A DNA stretch of 60,182 bases from Fibrobacterota bacterium (lineage in GTDB: Bacteria; Fibrobacterota; Chitinivibrionia; Chitinivibrionales; Chitinispirillaceae): NCBI GenBank assembly GCA_003164335.1, contig PLTF01000029.1:1-60182 (forward strand), read 5' to 3'. The notes below the pieces were generated by a model, which worked only from the letters and a program-made list of their open reading frames with translations, was not told the origin of the DNA and did not search any database. Below are positions 28,385 to 35,802 of this stretch, one piece after another. Position 1 is the first letter of the stretch. Every line of letters begins with the position of its first letter. Both the position numbers and the translations under genes were made by a program.

Positions 28385-28481
28385 GCCGGCGGCGGCAATG
28401 GCTCCCGAAATCATTTTTAAACCTGCGAACCGTACTATAATGAGGAGTTGGGGTTTTATTCACAAAGGGGACTGAAGAAAC

Positions 28482-28667
28482 ATGAATGAGCTGATTCCCG
28501 TGACGTTGCAGTGTCCCTACTGCGGAGAGACGATTGAAATTCTGGTAGATACTTCGGGGGACGAGGAGTACAGCGAAGATTGTTCCGTGTGCTGCGAACC
28601 CATGGCGATTTCGGTAATATTCAACGGAGATGACCTGCCGCGCGTTGAGGCGCGGCAGGAGGGATAA
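28482..28667 (+). CDS. CPXCG-motif cysteine-rich small protein
   Basis: A 61-residue protein. VTLQCPYCGETIEILVD and then CSVCCEPM give two Cys-x-x-Cys pairs, the signature of the CPXCG family of small zinc-binding proteins usually found on bacterial chromosomes. It lies between portal and scaffold genes, so it is either a moron or host DNA left in the prophage. Confidence 0.75.
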   Translation: MNELIPVTLQCPYCGETIEILVDTSGDEEYSEDCSVCCEPMAISVIFNGDDLPRVEARQEG

Positions 28668-28699
28668 AAAATCCTTTAAAATACGTCTGCTGGAATCGC

Positions 28700-28987
28700 T
28701 TACGGATTAGGATTGTCGTGATGCGCGCGGTAGGCGAGACATTTTTTGAGCTCAGCGATAGCTCTTTTGCACTCCATGATCGCCTTTGCCTTATGGCCGC
28801 CGAAATTGTGCGGCGCAGCCTGCATGTAATCGATCGCATCCTGAAGGTTGTTGATCGCAGCAGAGATACGCGGATGCATAGCCGCTTCTTCATGCATTCC
28901 TCCACCTTCCATCGGCTGGGCAAAGACCGGGGACATGGGCACAAAGCAGAAGGAAAGGAGCACGGCGGATAGCACAAGCTTCTTCAT
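28700..28987 (-). CDS. Small secreted helical protein
   Basis: A 95-residue protein from ATG 28987 (GGAGG five bases before). MKKLVLSAVLLSFCFVPMSPVFAQ is a classic Sec signal peptide, of which the first 20 residues form the basic and hydrophobic core. The mature part is His-rich and helical. It is on the opposite strand to the phage late genes and convergent with the CPXCG gene, so it is likely a moron acting in the periplasm. Its function is unknown. Confidence 0.7.
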   Translation of the reverse strand: MKKLVLSAVLLSFCFVPMSPVFAQPMEGGGMHEEAAMHPRISAAINNLQDAIDYMQAAPHNFGGHKAKAIMECKRAIAELKKCLAYRAHHDNPNP

Positions 28988-28999
28988 ACAGGCCTCCAT

Positions 29000-29591
29000 G
29001 TAAAGGGGTTTATTTCACCCGGCGCATACTTCCGGGTGCAGATGCCAGGTGAGAGAGCAAAATACATTGCTCCCACGGGACAGCATTAAGACGATCAATT
29101 ATCATGCCATACTATAATTAAGTTTGAGTTATTCATATTTCTTTAAGTAATCATCAGAAAACTATTAATTAAAGCGAAAATCATACTTCCGAATAGTCCC
29201 CATCGCGAGGCAGGAAAATGCCAACCAAATGGAAATACCACTATCAAAACGGTAAATATATCACTATTACTGCCTGCCGATGGTTGAGTGCTTGGGGAAG
29301 TGCGCATCGATTTTCACCTGCCCGATGGATTGAAGCTCCCCGAAGCAGAGCTCCGGGGACCGCGAAAGCAGCCTGCCATGCGCTCGCTGTGCCTGTTCAA
29401 AGCCTCATCGCAGAAAAAAAACGCTGAAAACCTTAAGGAATATCGCATTTTAATGCCATTTGAAAAGCAATAGAGCTATTTATAATCGTTATATCTGTTG
29501 TTTATTCAGTATATTACACAATTTATATCTATATTTTCGTAGTTCTTAGTCAAATTAGGGTGCAAAATAGTACTTTTATTAAGAGGCTCCG
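29000..29591. other. AT-rich intergenic region
   Basis: No convincing gene. Two short overlapping open frames near 29218-29473 lack ribosome-binding sites and family resemblance. Confidence 0.45.
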
Positions 29592-29703
29592 CAAGGGGTC
29601 GCGCAGTGACATGATCGGGGCGGATAAGCGGATGGCCATCCGCGAATCCTCAGGGACCTTCAGGGGGCATGGTAGTGCTACCACACTATCGTGCCCCTTT
29701 TTA
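29592..29703 (+). promoter_or_regulatory. Structured leader with terminator before the capsid genes
   Basis: A perfect hairpin GCGGATGG/CCATCCGC spans 29628-29643. A strong intrinsic terminator follows: GGGGCA-t-GGTAGTG (29664-29677) pairs with CACTATCGTGCCCC (29684-29697) and is followed by five T. It stands 90 bases before the scaffold gene on the same strand, so it could be an attenuator controlling late gene expression. No known riboswitch consensus was recognised. Confidence 0.6.
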
Positions 29704-29791
29704 TTCGCCCCGGATTTTTAACCCCGGCCCGTCGGGCTGGGTCCGGACCGCCGTTGGCGGCACAGAGGCCATAGGCCAAAGGAGCGTAGCA

Positions 29792-30523
29792 ATGCCTAAG
29801 ACAGTTGAGGAAGTTCTCGGAAGCTTGCCGGAAGAAGATCGCGGAGTCGTTGGCGCTGCGATTGATGCCGTGAAAGCCGATGGGTCGAAAAAGTACAGCG
29901 AGGCGCGCGGTGAAGTTACCAGGCTTCTCGATAAGTACAAGCCCCTCGAAAAGGCATTTCAGGAGGCCGGGATCGATCCGGCGAACGCTGAAAATCTGAT
30001 TGACTCCTTAAAGGGAGTCAAGGAAGCAACCGCAAAGGCGGGCAAAACCAGCGAACTCGAACGGACCGTCGCTCAACTCCAAAAGGACCGAGAGGCCGAC
30101 AGGGCCGAACTCGCAGCAACACGAGAGCGGGTTCGGTTGAAAACTCTTTCGGAAATGCTCAATATCGCCATAGGCGACGACCTGATTGACGGAACCAAAC
30201 AATACATCATCCCACAGCTTATTACTGCGGGGGTTGCTGTTCTGGATGCCGATGGAGAAACATTGACATTCAAAATCAATGGAGAACAGCTCGACGCAAA
30301 CGCAGGCATTGAGGCATGGAAAAAGGCAAATAAAGCCTGCCTGAAAAGCAATCAAGCCGGAGGCAGCGGAACCAGTGGCGGTACAACGGGACCGCGCAAG
30401 TCCGGCGACGGGAAGCTACATGTTTCCCAACGTGAATATGACGCCATGAGCGCTAAGGATAAGTCCCGGTTCTTGGTTTATGCGGACGGAAAATCAACGG
30501 GAAATGTTATTGATCCAAATTAA
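29792..30523 (+). CDS. Phage scaffolding protein
   Basis: About 243 residues from ATG 29792 (GGAG nine bases before). It is highly charged and helical, with a long coiled-coil centre (SELERTVAQLQKDREADRAE) and a Gly/Ser/Thr-rich hinge (GGSGTSGGTTG) near residue 195 before a short C-terminal domain, the usual design of capsid assembly scaffolds. It directly precedes the coat gene, the canonical position. Confidence 0.75.
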   Translation: MPKTVEEVLGSLPEEDRGVVGAAIDAVKADGSKKYSEARGEVTRLLDKYKPLEKAFQEAGIDPANAENLIDSLKGVKEATAKAGKTSELERTVAQLQKDREADRAELAATRERVRLKTLSEMLNIAIGDDLIDGTKQYIIPQLITAGVAVLDADGETLTFKINGEQLDANAGIEAWKKANKACLKSNQAGGSGTSGGTTGPRKSGDGKLHVSQREYDAMSAKDKSRFLVYADGKSTGNVIDPN

Positions 30524-30558
30524 TCTCGGCCTCACTGAGGCCGGAAAGGAAGTAGCTT

Positions 30559-31731
30559 ATGTCTAACGACCTCAGTAAGCTCCAACCGCTGCTCTTCAGC
30601 GCGGCGCAGACCATCGCCAACGAACCCACGGCGGTGCTTGAAGCCATTTCCAATACGTTTGACGACAAAGGTGTTGCAGTCGGAGATAAGGTCATTATCC
30701 CGGTCGCTCCGCCTGCGCAGCTGGACGCCTTTGTTCCGTCCAACATTCCCCCCAGCGGCGACAATGCGGTGGCCACCAATGTATCGGTAACCATCACCAA
30801 CTCCAGCAAGGTTTGTTGGAACCTCACCGGTGAGCAACAGCGCTCTCTCGAAAACGCGACCATCGATACCGAATGGATACGGCAGATGATCGAACAGGGT
30901 ATGCGAACGCTGCGGAATGATGCCGAAGCCAAAGCCTGGGCGGCTGCTCTCAATGGCGCATCCCGCGCGGTTGGAACGGCTGGACAAACGCCTTTCCAGA
31001 ATACCACCGGCACCTCGGTTTACTACCAGCTCAATGCCCTCGCAGCTGCCAAAAAGGTGATGCTGGATCAGGGTTGCCCGGATGCGGGTCTGACGGCGAT
31101 CATCGATACCAATGCCGGACTGAACCTCCGGCAGCTCGGTGTTTACCAGAACTTCTACCAGGCCGGAACCGACAAGCAGCTCCGCCAGGGCATGTTCCTG
31201 CCTGCCTTCGGAATTTCCATAGCGGAATCGGCACAGGTGGGTTATCATACGGCGGGAACCGCGACGAGCGTCACGACCAACGATACCGTTGATGCGCTCA
31301 ATGCTCAGACCATCGGTATCACCGGAACCGGGATAAGCCTGAGCCAAAATGATTTCGTGAGCTTCGGTACGACACCGGCAACCGCGGCGTATCAGGTGAC
31401 GAATGCCACGGCCCTGACGGGTGCGGGCAATATTCTCCTGAACCGTCCGGGAATAGCGAAGGTTCCGCTTGCCACCGGCATGGCGGTAACATGCGCGGGT
31501 TCCTACACCGGAAATATCGTGCTCGAAAAGAGTTCCGTTGTCGGCTGCATCCGGCCCCCGATCATCCCGGACAACCCCACCATCCAGCAGCTCAAGATCG
31601 GCGATCAAAAAACCGGCCTGACCTTCCTCATGTTGGACATTGCTCAGTACGGACAGCGAACCTGGGAGTTGCATCTCGCCTATGGATTCGCGGCGGTCCA
31701 ACCGGCTTTCATCTGTGCGCTGTTGGGGTAA
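30559..31731 (+). CDS. Major capsid protein, P22 coat-like
   Basis: A 390-residue protein with GGAAAGGAAG upstream. The N-terminus (FSAAQTIANEPTAVLEAISN), a region with WNLTGEQQ followed by ENATIDTEWI, and the helix NDAEAKAWAAALNGA match the P22 gp5-type variant of the HK97 fold. The middle part (residues 220-320) is rich in Thr, Gly and beta strands, as expected for an inserted domain. It forms the capsid shell. P22-like coat in a long-tailed phage is uncommon but known. Confidence 0.8.
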   Translation: MSNDLSKLQPLLFSAAQTIANEPTAVLEAISNTFDDKGVAVGDKVIIPVAPPAQLDAFVPSNIPPSGDNAVATNVSVTITNSSKVCWNLTGEQQRSLENATIDTEWIRQMIEQGMRTLRNDAEAKAWAAALNGASRAVGTAGQTPFQNTTGTSVYYQLNALAAAKKVMLDQGCPDAGLTAIIDTNAGLNLRQLGVYQNFYQAGTDKQLRQGMFLPAFGISIAESAQVGYHTAGTATSVTTNDTVDALNAQTIGITGTGISLSQNDFVSFGTTPATAAYQVTNATALTGAGNILLNRPGIAKVPLATGMAVTCAGSYTGNIVLEKSSVVGCIRPPIIPDNPTIQQLKIGDQKTGLTFLMLDIAQYGQRTWELHLAYGFAAVQPAFICALLG

Positions 31732-31796
31732 TTAAGCCTGTTGCGGAAGGGGCTCTCTTCGGAGAGCCCTGTCACCGAGCGGTTCCGGGGGTGGGA

Positions 31797-32306
31797 GTGG
31801 CGGATCTGTTCAATATCAAGTTTACCTATGACCTGAGCGCTTTCAATGCCGCCTGCAGCGGGGCATCGGCAGCAGTTCAGACCGCGCTCCATACCGGAAT
31901 CGAAGACGCCTGCACCGAAATTCAGGGAATGGCACAAGAACGGCATAAATTCCAGACCCAAACAGGAGCTGCGGAACATGCGATCCAGGTTAAGCCTGTT
32001 GTCGATAATGGTGTAACCGTAACCGGGGAAGTTTTTCTTAACAGTAGGGATTGCCCTCATGTTATCTATCAGCATGAGGGGACTGGGCTTTATGGGCCAA
32101 TGAATCGCCAGTACCCCATTTCCCCCAAGAATGCCAAAGCCCTTCATTTTGTAAGCGGAGGTCAGGGCTTTTTTGCAAAGCATGTTCTCGCAAATGGTAT
32201 CCTTCCCGATCCATTCTTGATCAATGCCGCAAAGAAGCTCGCTCCTGAGATTACGCAAAAATTGACACGGGCGCTTGCCAATGCCCTGAGATCGGCGGGC
32301 TTCTAA
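31797..32306 (+). CDS. Head-tail joining or minor structural protein (HK97 gp10-like)
   Basis: About 169 residues from a GTG at 31797; the open frame continues upstream, overlapping the coat gene, without a start signal. The length, the N-terminal helices and the late basic helix (KKLAPEITQKLTRALANAL) fit the HK97 gp10/tail-completion type. Its stop overlaps the next start (TAATG). Function is inferred mostly from position between coat and tail tube. Confidence 0.55.
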   Translation: MADLFNIKFTYDLSAFNAACSGASAAVQTALHTGIEDACTEIQGMAQERHKFQTQTGAAEHAIQVKPVVDNGVTVTGEVFLNSRDCPHVIYQHEGTGLYGPMNRQYPISPKNAKALHFVSGGQGFFAKHVLANGILPDPFLINAAKKLAPEITQKLTRALANALRSAGF

Positions 32307-33106
32307 TGCTCTCAGTAAAGTTTCGAGGACCGACAATCGATTTTATCGACGGCAACCAGGCACAGAACCCGGCAACGCTGACCTATCCCTGGGTATCGAA
32401 TCAATGCGGCATCCTGCATTACCTCACCACGGGGCAAGCAAAATTTGACGGCAGCATGTACCCACTCGCCCTCGCGGCTGGGACCAATGCGACCACGCTT
32501 ATTTGCTGCGATGACACTACTTTTGCCGATGCCTTTTCCGGCGGTCGCGGCATGGTTTCAATAAGCGGACGCCCAGGTTTCGCGGCTGTTAATCAGTTCG
32601 GGGCAACTTTGAGCGGGGATATGGCCATCGGTGTCGGGGATCAGATAAAAATATCGCTTACTCAGGCCCTATCATGGGCGACACCGCTTTTCTATGTTAC
32701 TGCCGGGCCTTCGGGCTATTCCTGCGAGTTCCGGGATGCTCTTGTTCAAAATTTCATTATCGCTAATGATTCGCGGGTCGGCCAATGGCTTGATGACCTG
32801 GACGAGGACATAAATTACAAGGCGATGGAATATGGCCTACTGACCTCACAAATTCTCATGCCCCTGCATCCGCGCATCAAAGAATACGCCCGCTCCTATT
32901 TACAGATGATGATTATGAGGGATAACATCGGTGTCAATAATGCGAGCGTAGGAGCTGAAGAAAAGTACCAAATCAAATATCTCCTTTATAAATCTGAAAC
33001 CGAGCGCACGCGCAAACTCTTGACGCGAGATATCTTCTGGCTCCAGGATATGGCGATAAGGGGCGTGAATCGCAGTGGTGGAACCATTGATTTGGTGCGG
33101 GGATGA
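32306..33106 (+). CDS. Putative neck protein, unknown family
   Basis: A 266-residue protein. The N-terminal half is beta-rich with repeated Gly/Ser/Thr strands, the C-terminal half is helical and basic (HPRIKEYARSYLQMMIMRDN). No family is recognised. Its position between the gp10-like gene and a tail-completion-like gene suggests a head-tail connector. Confidence 0.5.
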   Translation: MLSVKFRGPTIDFIDGNQAQNPATLTYPWVSNQCGILHYLTTGQAKFDGSMYPLALAAGTNATTLICCDDTTFADAFSGGRGMVSISGRPGFAAVNQFGATLSGDMAIGVGDQIKISLTQALSWATPLFYVTAGPSGYSCEFRDALVQNFIIANDSRVGQWLDDLDEDINYKAMEYGLLTSQILMPLHPRIKEYARSYLQMMIMRDNIGVNNASVGAEEKYQIKYLLYKSETERTRKLLTRDIFWLQDMAIRGVNRSGGTIDLVRG

Positions 33107-33107
33107 T

Positions 33108-33680
33108 ATGGCACGACTGACCGACATAGCCGCAGAAATCGCGAACCTGCTTCAAAGCATTACCGTTGCGAACGGGTTCTCTTTCAATTTCGGAACCATA
33201 AACCAGCCCGATGCGGCACTATGCAGCTATCCCGCTGCCGATATCACGTATTCAAGCGACGCGCCGGAGAGCGCCGCGCAAGCTGCCTATGGCTACGATG
33301 TCGCGCAATTCGTGATTAAGCTCATACCGGCAAACCCGAATTCCAACGCAGTGAGCAACCCCGCAGCAGGCGTCCCGACGCCTGTGCATGCCATCGATGC
33401 GATTATCGATGTTGTCGTGGCTGCGATCAAGCAGCGGGTGCGTTTCCAGCAGGGTGTTTTGCCTATTTCGGGCAATGCTTACATGATTTACAAGGGATTC
33501 AAGAAAACCATTGAGAAGTCTGGCGATATTTTCCGGCCCGACAGCGTGCTGTTCAATCTCGAAGTGCATTACCAGAGTACCGAGCTTGAGGACTTTACTG
33601 CCGTTGCGCCATTCGTCACAACAGGGGCAGGCGATGTCGAGTTCGAAGCGCCTCTCGTTGAAACCTTAACATCTGGATAA
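33108..33680 (+). CDS. Putative tail terminator or completion protein
   Basis: 190 residues from ATG 33108, right after the previous stop. It starts with an amphipathic helix (RLTDIAAEIANLLQSITV) and contains strands and a central helix (AIDAIIDVVVAAIKQ), the mixed alpha/beta size class of siphovirus tail terminators. It lies directly before the tail tube gene. Assignment by position and size. Confidence 0.5.
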   Translation: MARLTDIAAEIANLLQSITVANGFSFNFGTINQPDAALCSYPAADITYSSDAPESAAQAAYGYDVAQFVIKLIPANPNSNAVSNPAAGVPTPVHAIDAIIDVVVAAIKQRVRFQQGVLPISGNAYMIYKGFKKTIEKSGDIFRPDSVLFNLEVHYQSTELEDFTAVAPFVTTGAGDVEFEAPLVETLTSG

Positions 33681-33712
33681 ATTGATCTTTCACAAAGGAA
33701 GGATGGTGCCGT

Positions 33713-34783
33713 ATGGCATATAAACAGTTAGATATTCTCTTCGGAGCGGCGGAAACGGGCCTCACGGGTGGGCCGATGGACATTTCCCTTGCAACTCCAA
33801 CGGCATTATCATCGCCGTTTACTCCGGCTTCAACCTCAGCGAATAAGGCAAATTTCCTTCAGGTTTCCGACGGCTTCAGTCTGGACATCCAAAACGAGAT
33901 GACAGCCCAGAAGTTCGCAACCGGAGCCTTCGACCAGCACGGAAGCGTACCGGGCACGATCAGCGCGGAAGCGAAGATAACGACCTATTTGAAATCGGCG
34001 GGACGCGGAACAGCCGACGCCTTTGCAGCATACCTCGCAGCATGCGGCATGGCTATTACGGAGAGTGCTGCGGGCGGCGAGGGAGGGTCAGGCAACCCGG
34101 CCATTTATGTTCCTTCCTCCGATTACGCTACCGCATGGAACCCGATGACGCTTTGGAAATACACCGGGGAAACCACAGCCAGTGGCAGCTATCTCTACCA
34201 GGCGAATGGAGTGCTGTTCAATGGCGTGCTGAAGGGCGAAATCGGCAAGCGCTTCCAGCTCGATCTTACGGGTAAGGGTGCGGTGAATAATCTTCCGGAC
34301 CTTGCGACGTATCCGACCGGACCCTTTACGCAGCTTTCCGACGTCAACCCCTCAGTCATGAAGGCCTCGGCCACAACGATTCTGGGAGCGACTTACCGGA
34401 TGCTTTCCTTTGAATTCGACTTCGGCAACAAGGTCGAATTGATAAAGGATATGACGGCGACCTACGGATTCGCGCGAGCGGATATTACGGACCGTGCGGC
34501 AAAATGGAAATGCAAGATTTTCGAGTCTCCCTATACCGGAGAAGGCAACACGAATTTGTATACGGCAATGCAGGAGCAAACCACCTTCGACATTTCCTTT
34601 GCATTTGCGCTGACTGCCGGGTTCGGAATCACCATTTCCACCGGGTACAGCACCACGGCCCCGCTGGCGGCAAATGCTGCGCAGCTCACCAAGGTCGTAC
34701 CGGGCAACGAAAACGCCCTGAACACCTGGGAGCTTGAGGGCATCATCGTCGGCAACAACTGGGCGCTGCAAACCAGCGTATAA
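33713..34783 (+). CDS. Major tail tube protein
   Basis: A 356-residue protein with AAAGGAAGG upstream. It is beta-rich and low in charged helices, with the Gly/Thr-rich character of phage tube subunits (e.g. GVLKGEIGKRFQLDLTGKGA). It is the highest-expression style gene, followed by the chaperone pair and the tape measure, which is the canonical tube-chaperone-tape order. It stacks as rings around the DNA channel of the tail. Confidence 0.65.
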   Translation: MAYKQLDILFGAAETGLTGGPMDISLATPTALSSPFTPASTSANKANFLQVSDGFSLDIQNEMTAQKFATGAFDQHGSVPGTISAEAKITTYLKSAGRGTADAFAAYLAACGMAITESAAGGEGGSGNPAIYVPSSDYATAWNPMTLWKYTGETTASGSYLYQANGVLFNGVLKGEIGKRFQLDLTGKGAVNNLPDLATYPTGPFTQLSDVNPSVMKASATTILGATYRMLSFEFDFGNKVELIKDMTATYGFARADITDRAAKWKCKIFESPYTGEGNTNLYTAMQEQTTFDISFAFALTAGFGITISTGYSTTAPLAANAAQLTKVVPGNENALNTWELEGIIVGNNWALQTSV

Positions 34784-34819
34784 TCAACAGCATTTTAACG
34801 ACCTTGAAAGGGGAAAATC

Positions 34820-35011
34820 ATGGCAACAACGAAGTATGAAGTCGGGCAACAGGTCAAGACTCCGGAAGGCACGGGGACGGTGGAATCGGTAAGCATCACC
34901 TCCGCCGGTATTATCTACACGGTAAAAGAGCCGGTTCCGACACAGTATCGGAGTTACACACATCCGGAGTCGGCAGTTTCCGCCGTTACGACAGCGGCAG
35001 CGGCAGCATAA
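34820..35011 (+). CDS. Small protein between tail tube and chaperone
   Basis: A 63-residue protein with GAAAGGGG upstream. It looks like a small SH3-like beta barrel (VGQQVKTPEGTGTVESVSIT) followed by an Ala tail. No function is recognised. Confidence 0.55.
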   Translation: MATTKYEVGQQVKTPEGTGTVESVSITSAGIIYTVKEPVPTQYRSYTHPESAVSAVTTAAAAA

Positions 35012-35080
35012 CCACGCGAGACCACCTTGGGGGCGGCAGCTGTCGCCCCCGAATTCTACAGAGCCGGGGAGGGCTTTAAA

Positions 35081-35410
35081 ATGATTCCATTGAGCATGAG
35101 ACAGAAGACGGTTATCTTTACCGATGACGACGGTATTGTCTGGAGATTCGCCGTGAAGACGGGCGACAGTGAACTCCGGCTCATCCAGAGTTATGAGGCG
35201 GCAAAGGGCGACACCGGGGAATGGATCAGGAAGCAGATTGACCTGTTTAACGAGATCGTTCAGGGCTGGGCAGCGCCGTCAGGTTCGGCCATGGCAGCAT
35301 TCCCGGGAGATGGCAACCCCGCCGCTTTGTTCACGTCGATGGAGCGCGCGGAAGTGTTTTCGCTCTGGCACAAGGCCAATAGCCTCTCCGTCGAGCAAAA
35401 AAAAAGCTGA
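35081..35410 (+). CDS. Tail assembly chaperone, short form (gpG-like)
   Basis: 109 residues from ATG 35081 (GGGGAGGG before it). The gene ends in GAG-CAA-AAA-AAA-AGC-TGA. Its place between tail tube and tape measure, its small acidic/helical product and the slippery A-run at its end all match the gpG-type tail assembly chaperone. Ribosomes that slip -1 at the A-run continue to 35802 and make the long form of about 240 residues. Confidence 0.75.
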   Translation: MIPLSMRQKTVIFTDDDGIVWRFAVKTGDSELRLIQSYEAAKGDTGEWIRKQIDLFNEIVQGWAAPSGSAMAAFPGDGNPAALFTSMERAEVFSLWHKANSLSVEQKKS

Positions 35411-35438
35411 TTGTCGCCGTCGGGCTCATGTATGAGCC
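35398..35438 (+). promoter_or_regulatory. Programmed -1 frameshift site
   Basis: Nine A at 35397-35405 supply a slippery A-AAA-AAA in the zero frame, four bases before the TGA at 35408-35410. A hairpin, GGCTCA-TGTA-TGAGCC at 35423-35438, lies downstream and could stimulate slipping. In the -1 frame the next codons (LIVAVGLMYEPHS) read straight into the downstream frame. Confidence 0.75.
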
Positions 35439-35802
35439 GCACTCGAAGATTTTCGATTGCAGCTTTTGCGCGGCAAGCGACAAAAAGGAGTATGGGTGCA
35501 AGCGTAATCGGCGTATAGCCATCCATAAATTCAACTGCTCATGTGGCGGGCAAAAGGGATGCGATATATGCAAGGGGCATGGGTTCTTCAAGCTGAAGCG
35601 TTGTCCGGTGAAGTATTCGGAGGACTCCCAAACGAGAACGATCCTGCCCTATTTTTTCGCCTGGAAAAATGGCAATGAGTTCCCGGACGGCCGGGCGCGG
35701 CTCGACCAGCCGGTGACGCTCTTGCAGGCGTTTAACATTCTTAATGCGATATGCAACAAGCTCGACTCCGAGGCAATGGAGCGGGCGAGGAATAAAAAAT
35801 GA
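35404..35802 (+). CDS. Tail assembly chaperone, frameshift extension (gpT-like)
   Basis: About 132 residues in the -1 frame, read only as the C-terminal part of the long chaperone. An ATG at 35428 has no ribosome-binding site, supporting expression through the frameshift. The extension carries several cysteines (CSFCAAS, then CSCGGQKGCDICKGHG), a zinc-ribbon-like cluster uncommon in known gpT parts. In lambda the long form binds the tape measure and tube subunits. Its stop overlaps the tape measure start (ATGA). Confidence 0.7.
   Translation, partial: KLIVAVGLMYEPHSKIFDCSFCAASDKKEYGCKRNRRIAIHKFNCSCGGQKGCDICKGHGFFKLKRCPVKYSEDSQTRTILPYFFAWKNGNEFPDGRARLDQPVTLLQAFNILNAICNKLDSEAMERARNKK

Noticed and set aside
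29592-29703. Known riboswitch (c-di-GMP or ZTP)
   Set aside because: Only short stretches resemble the consensus; core motifs do not align.
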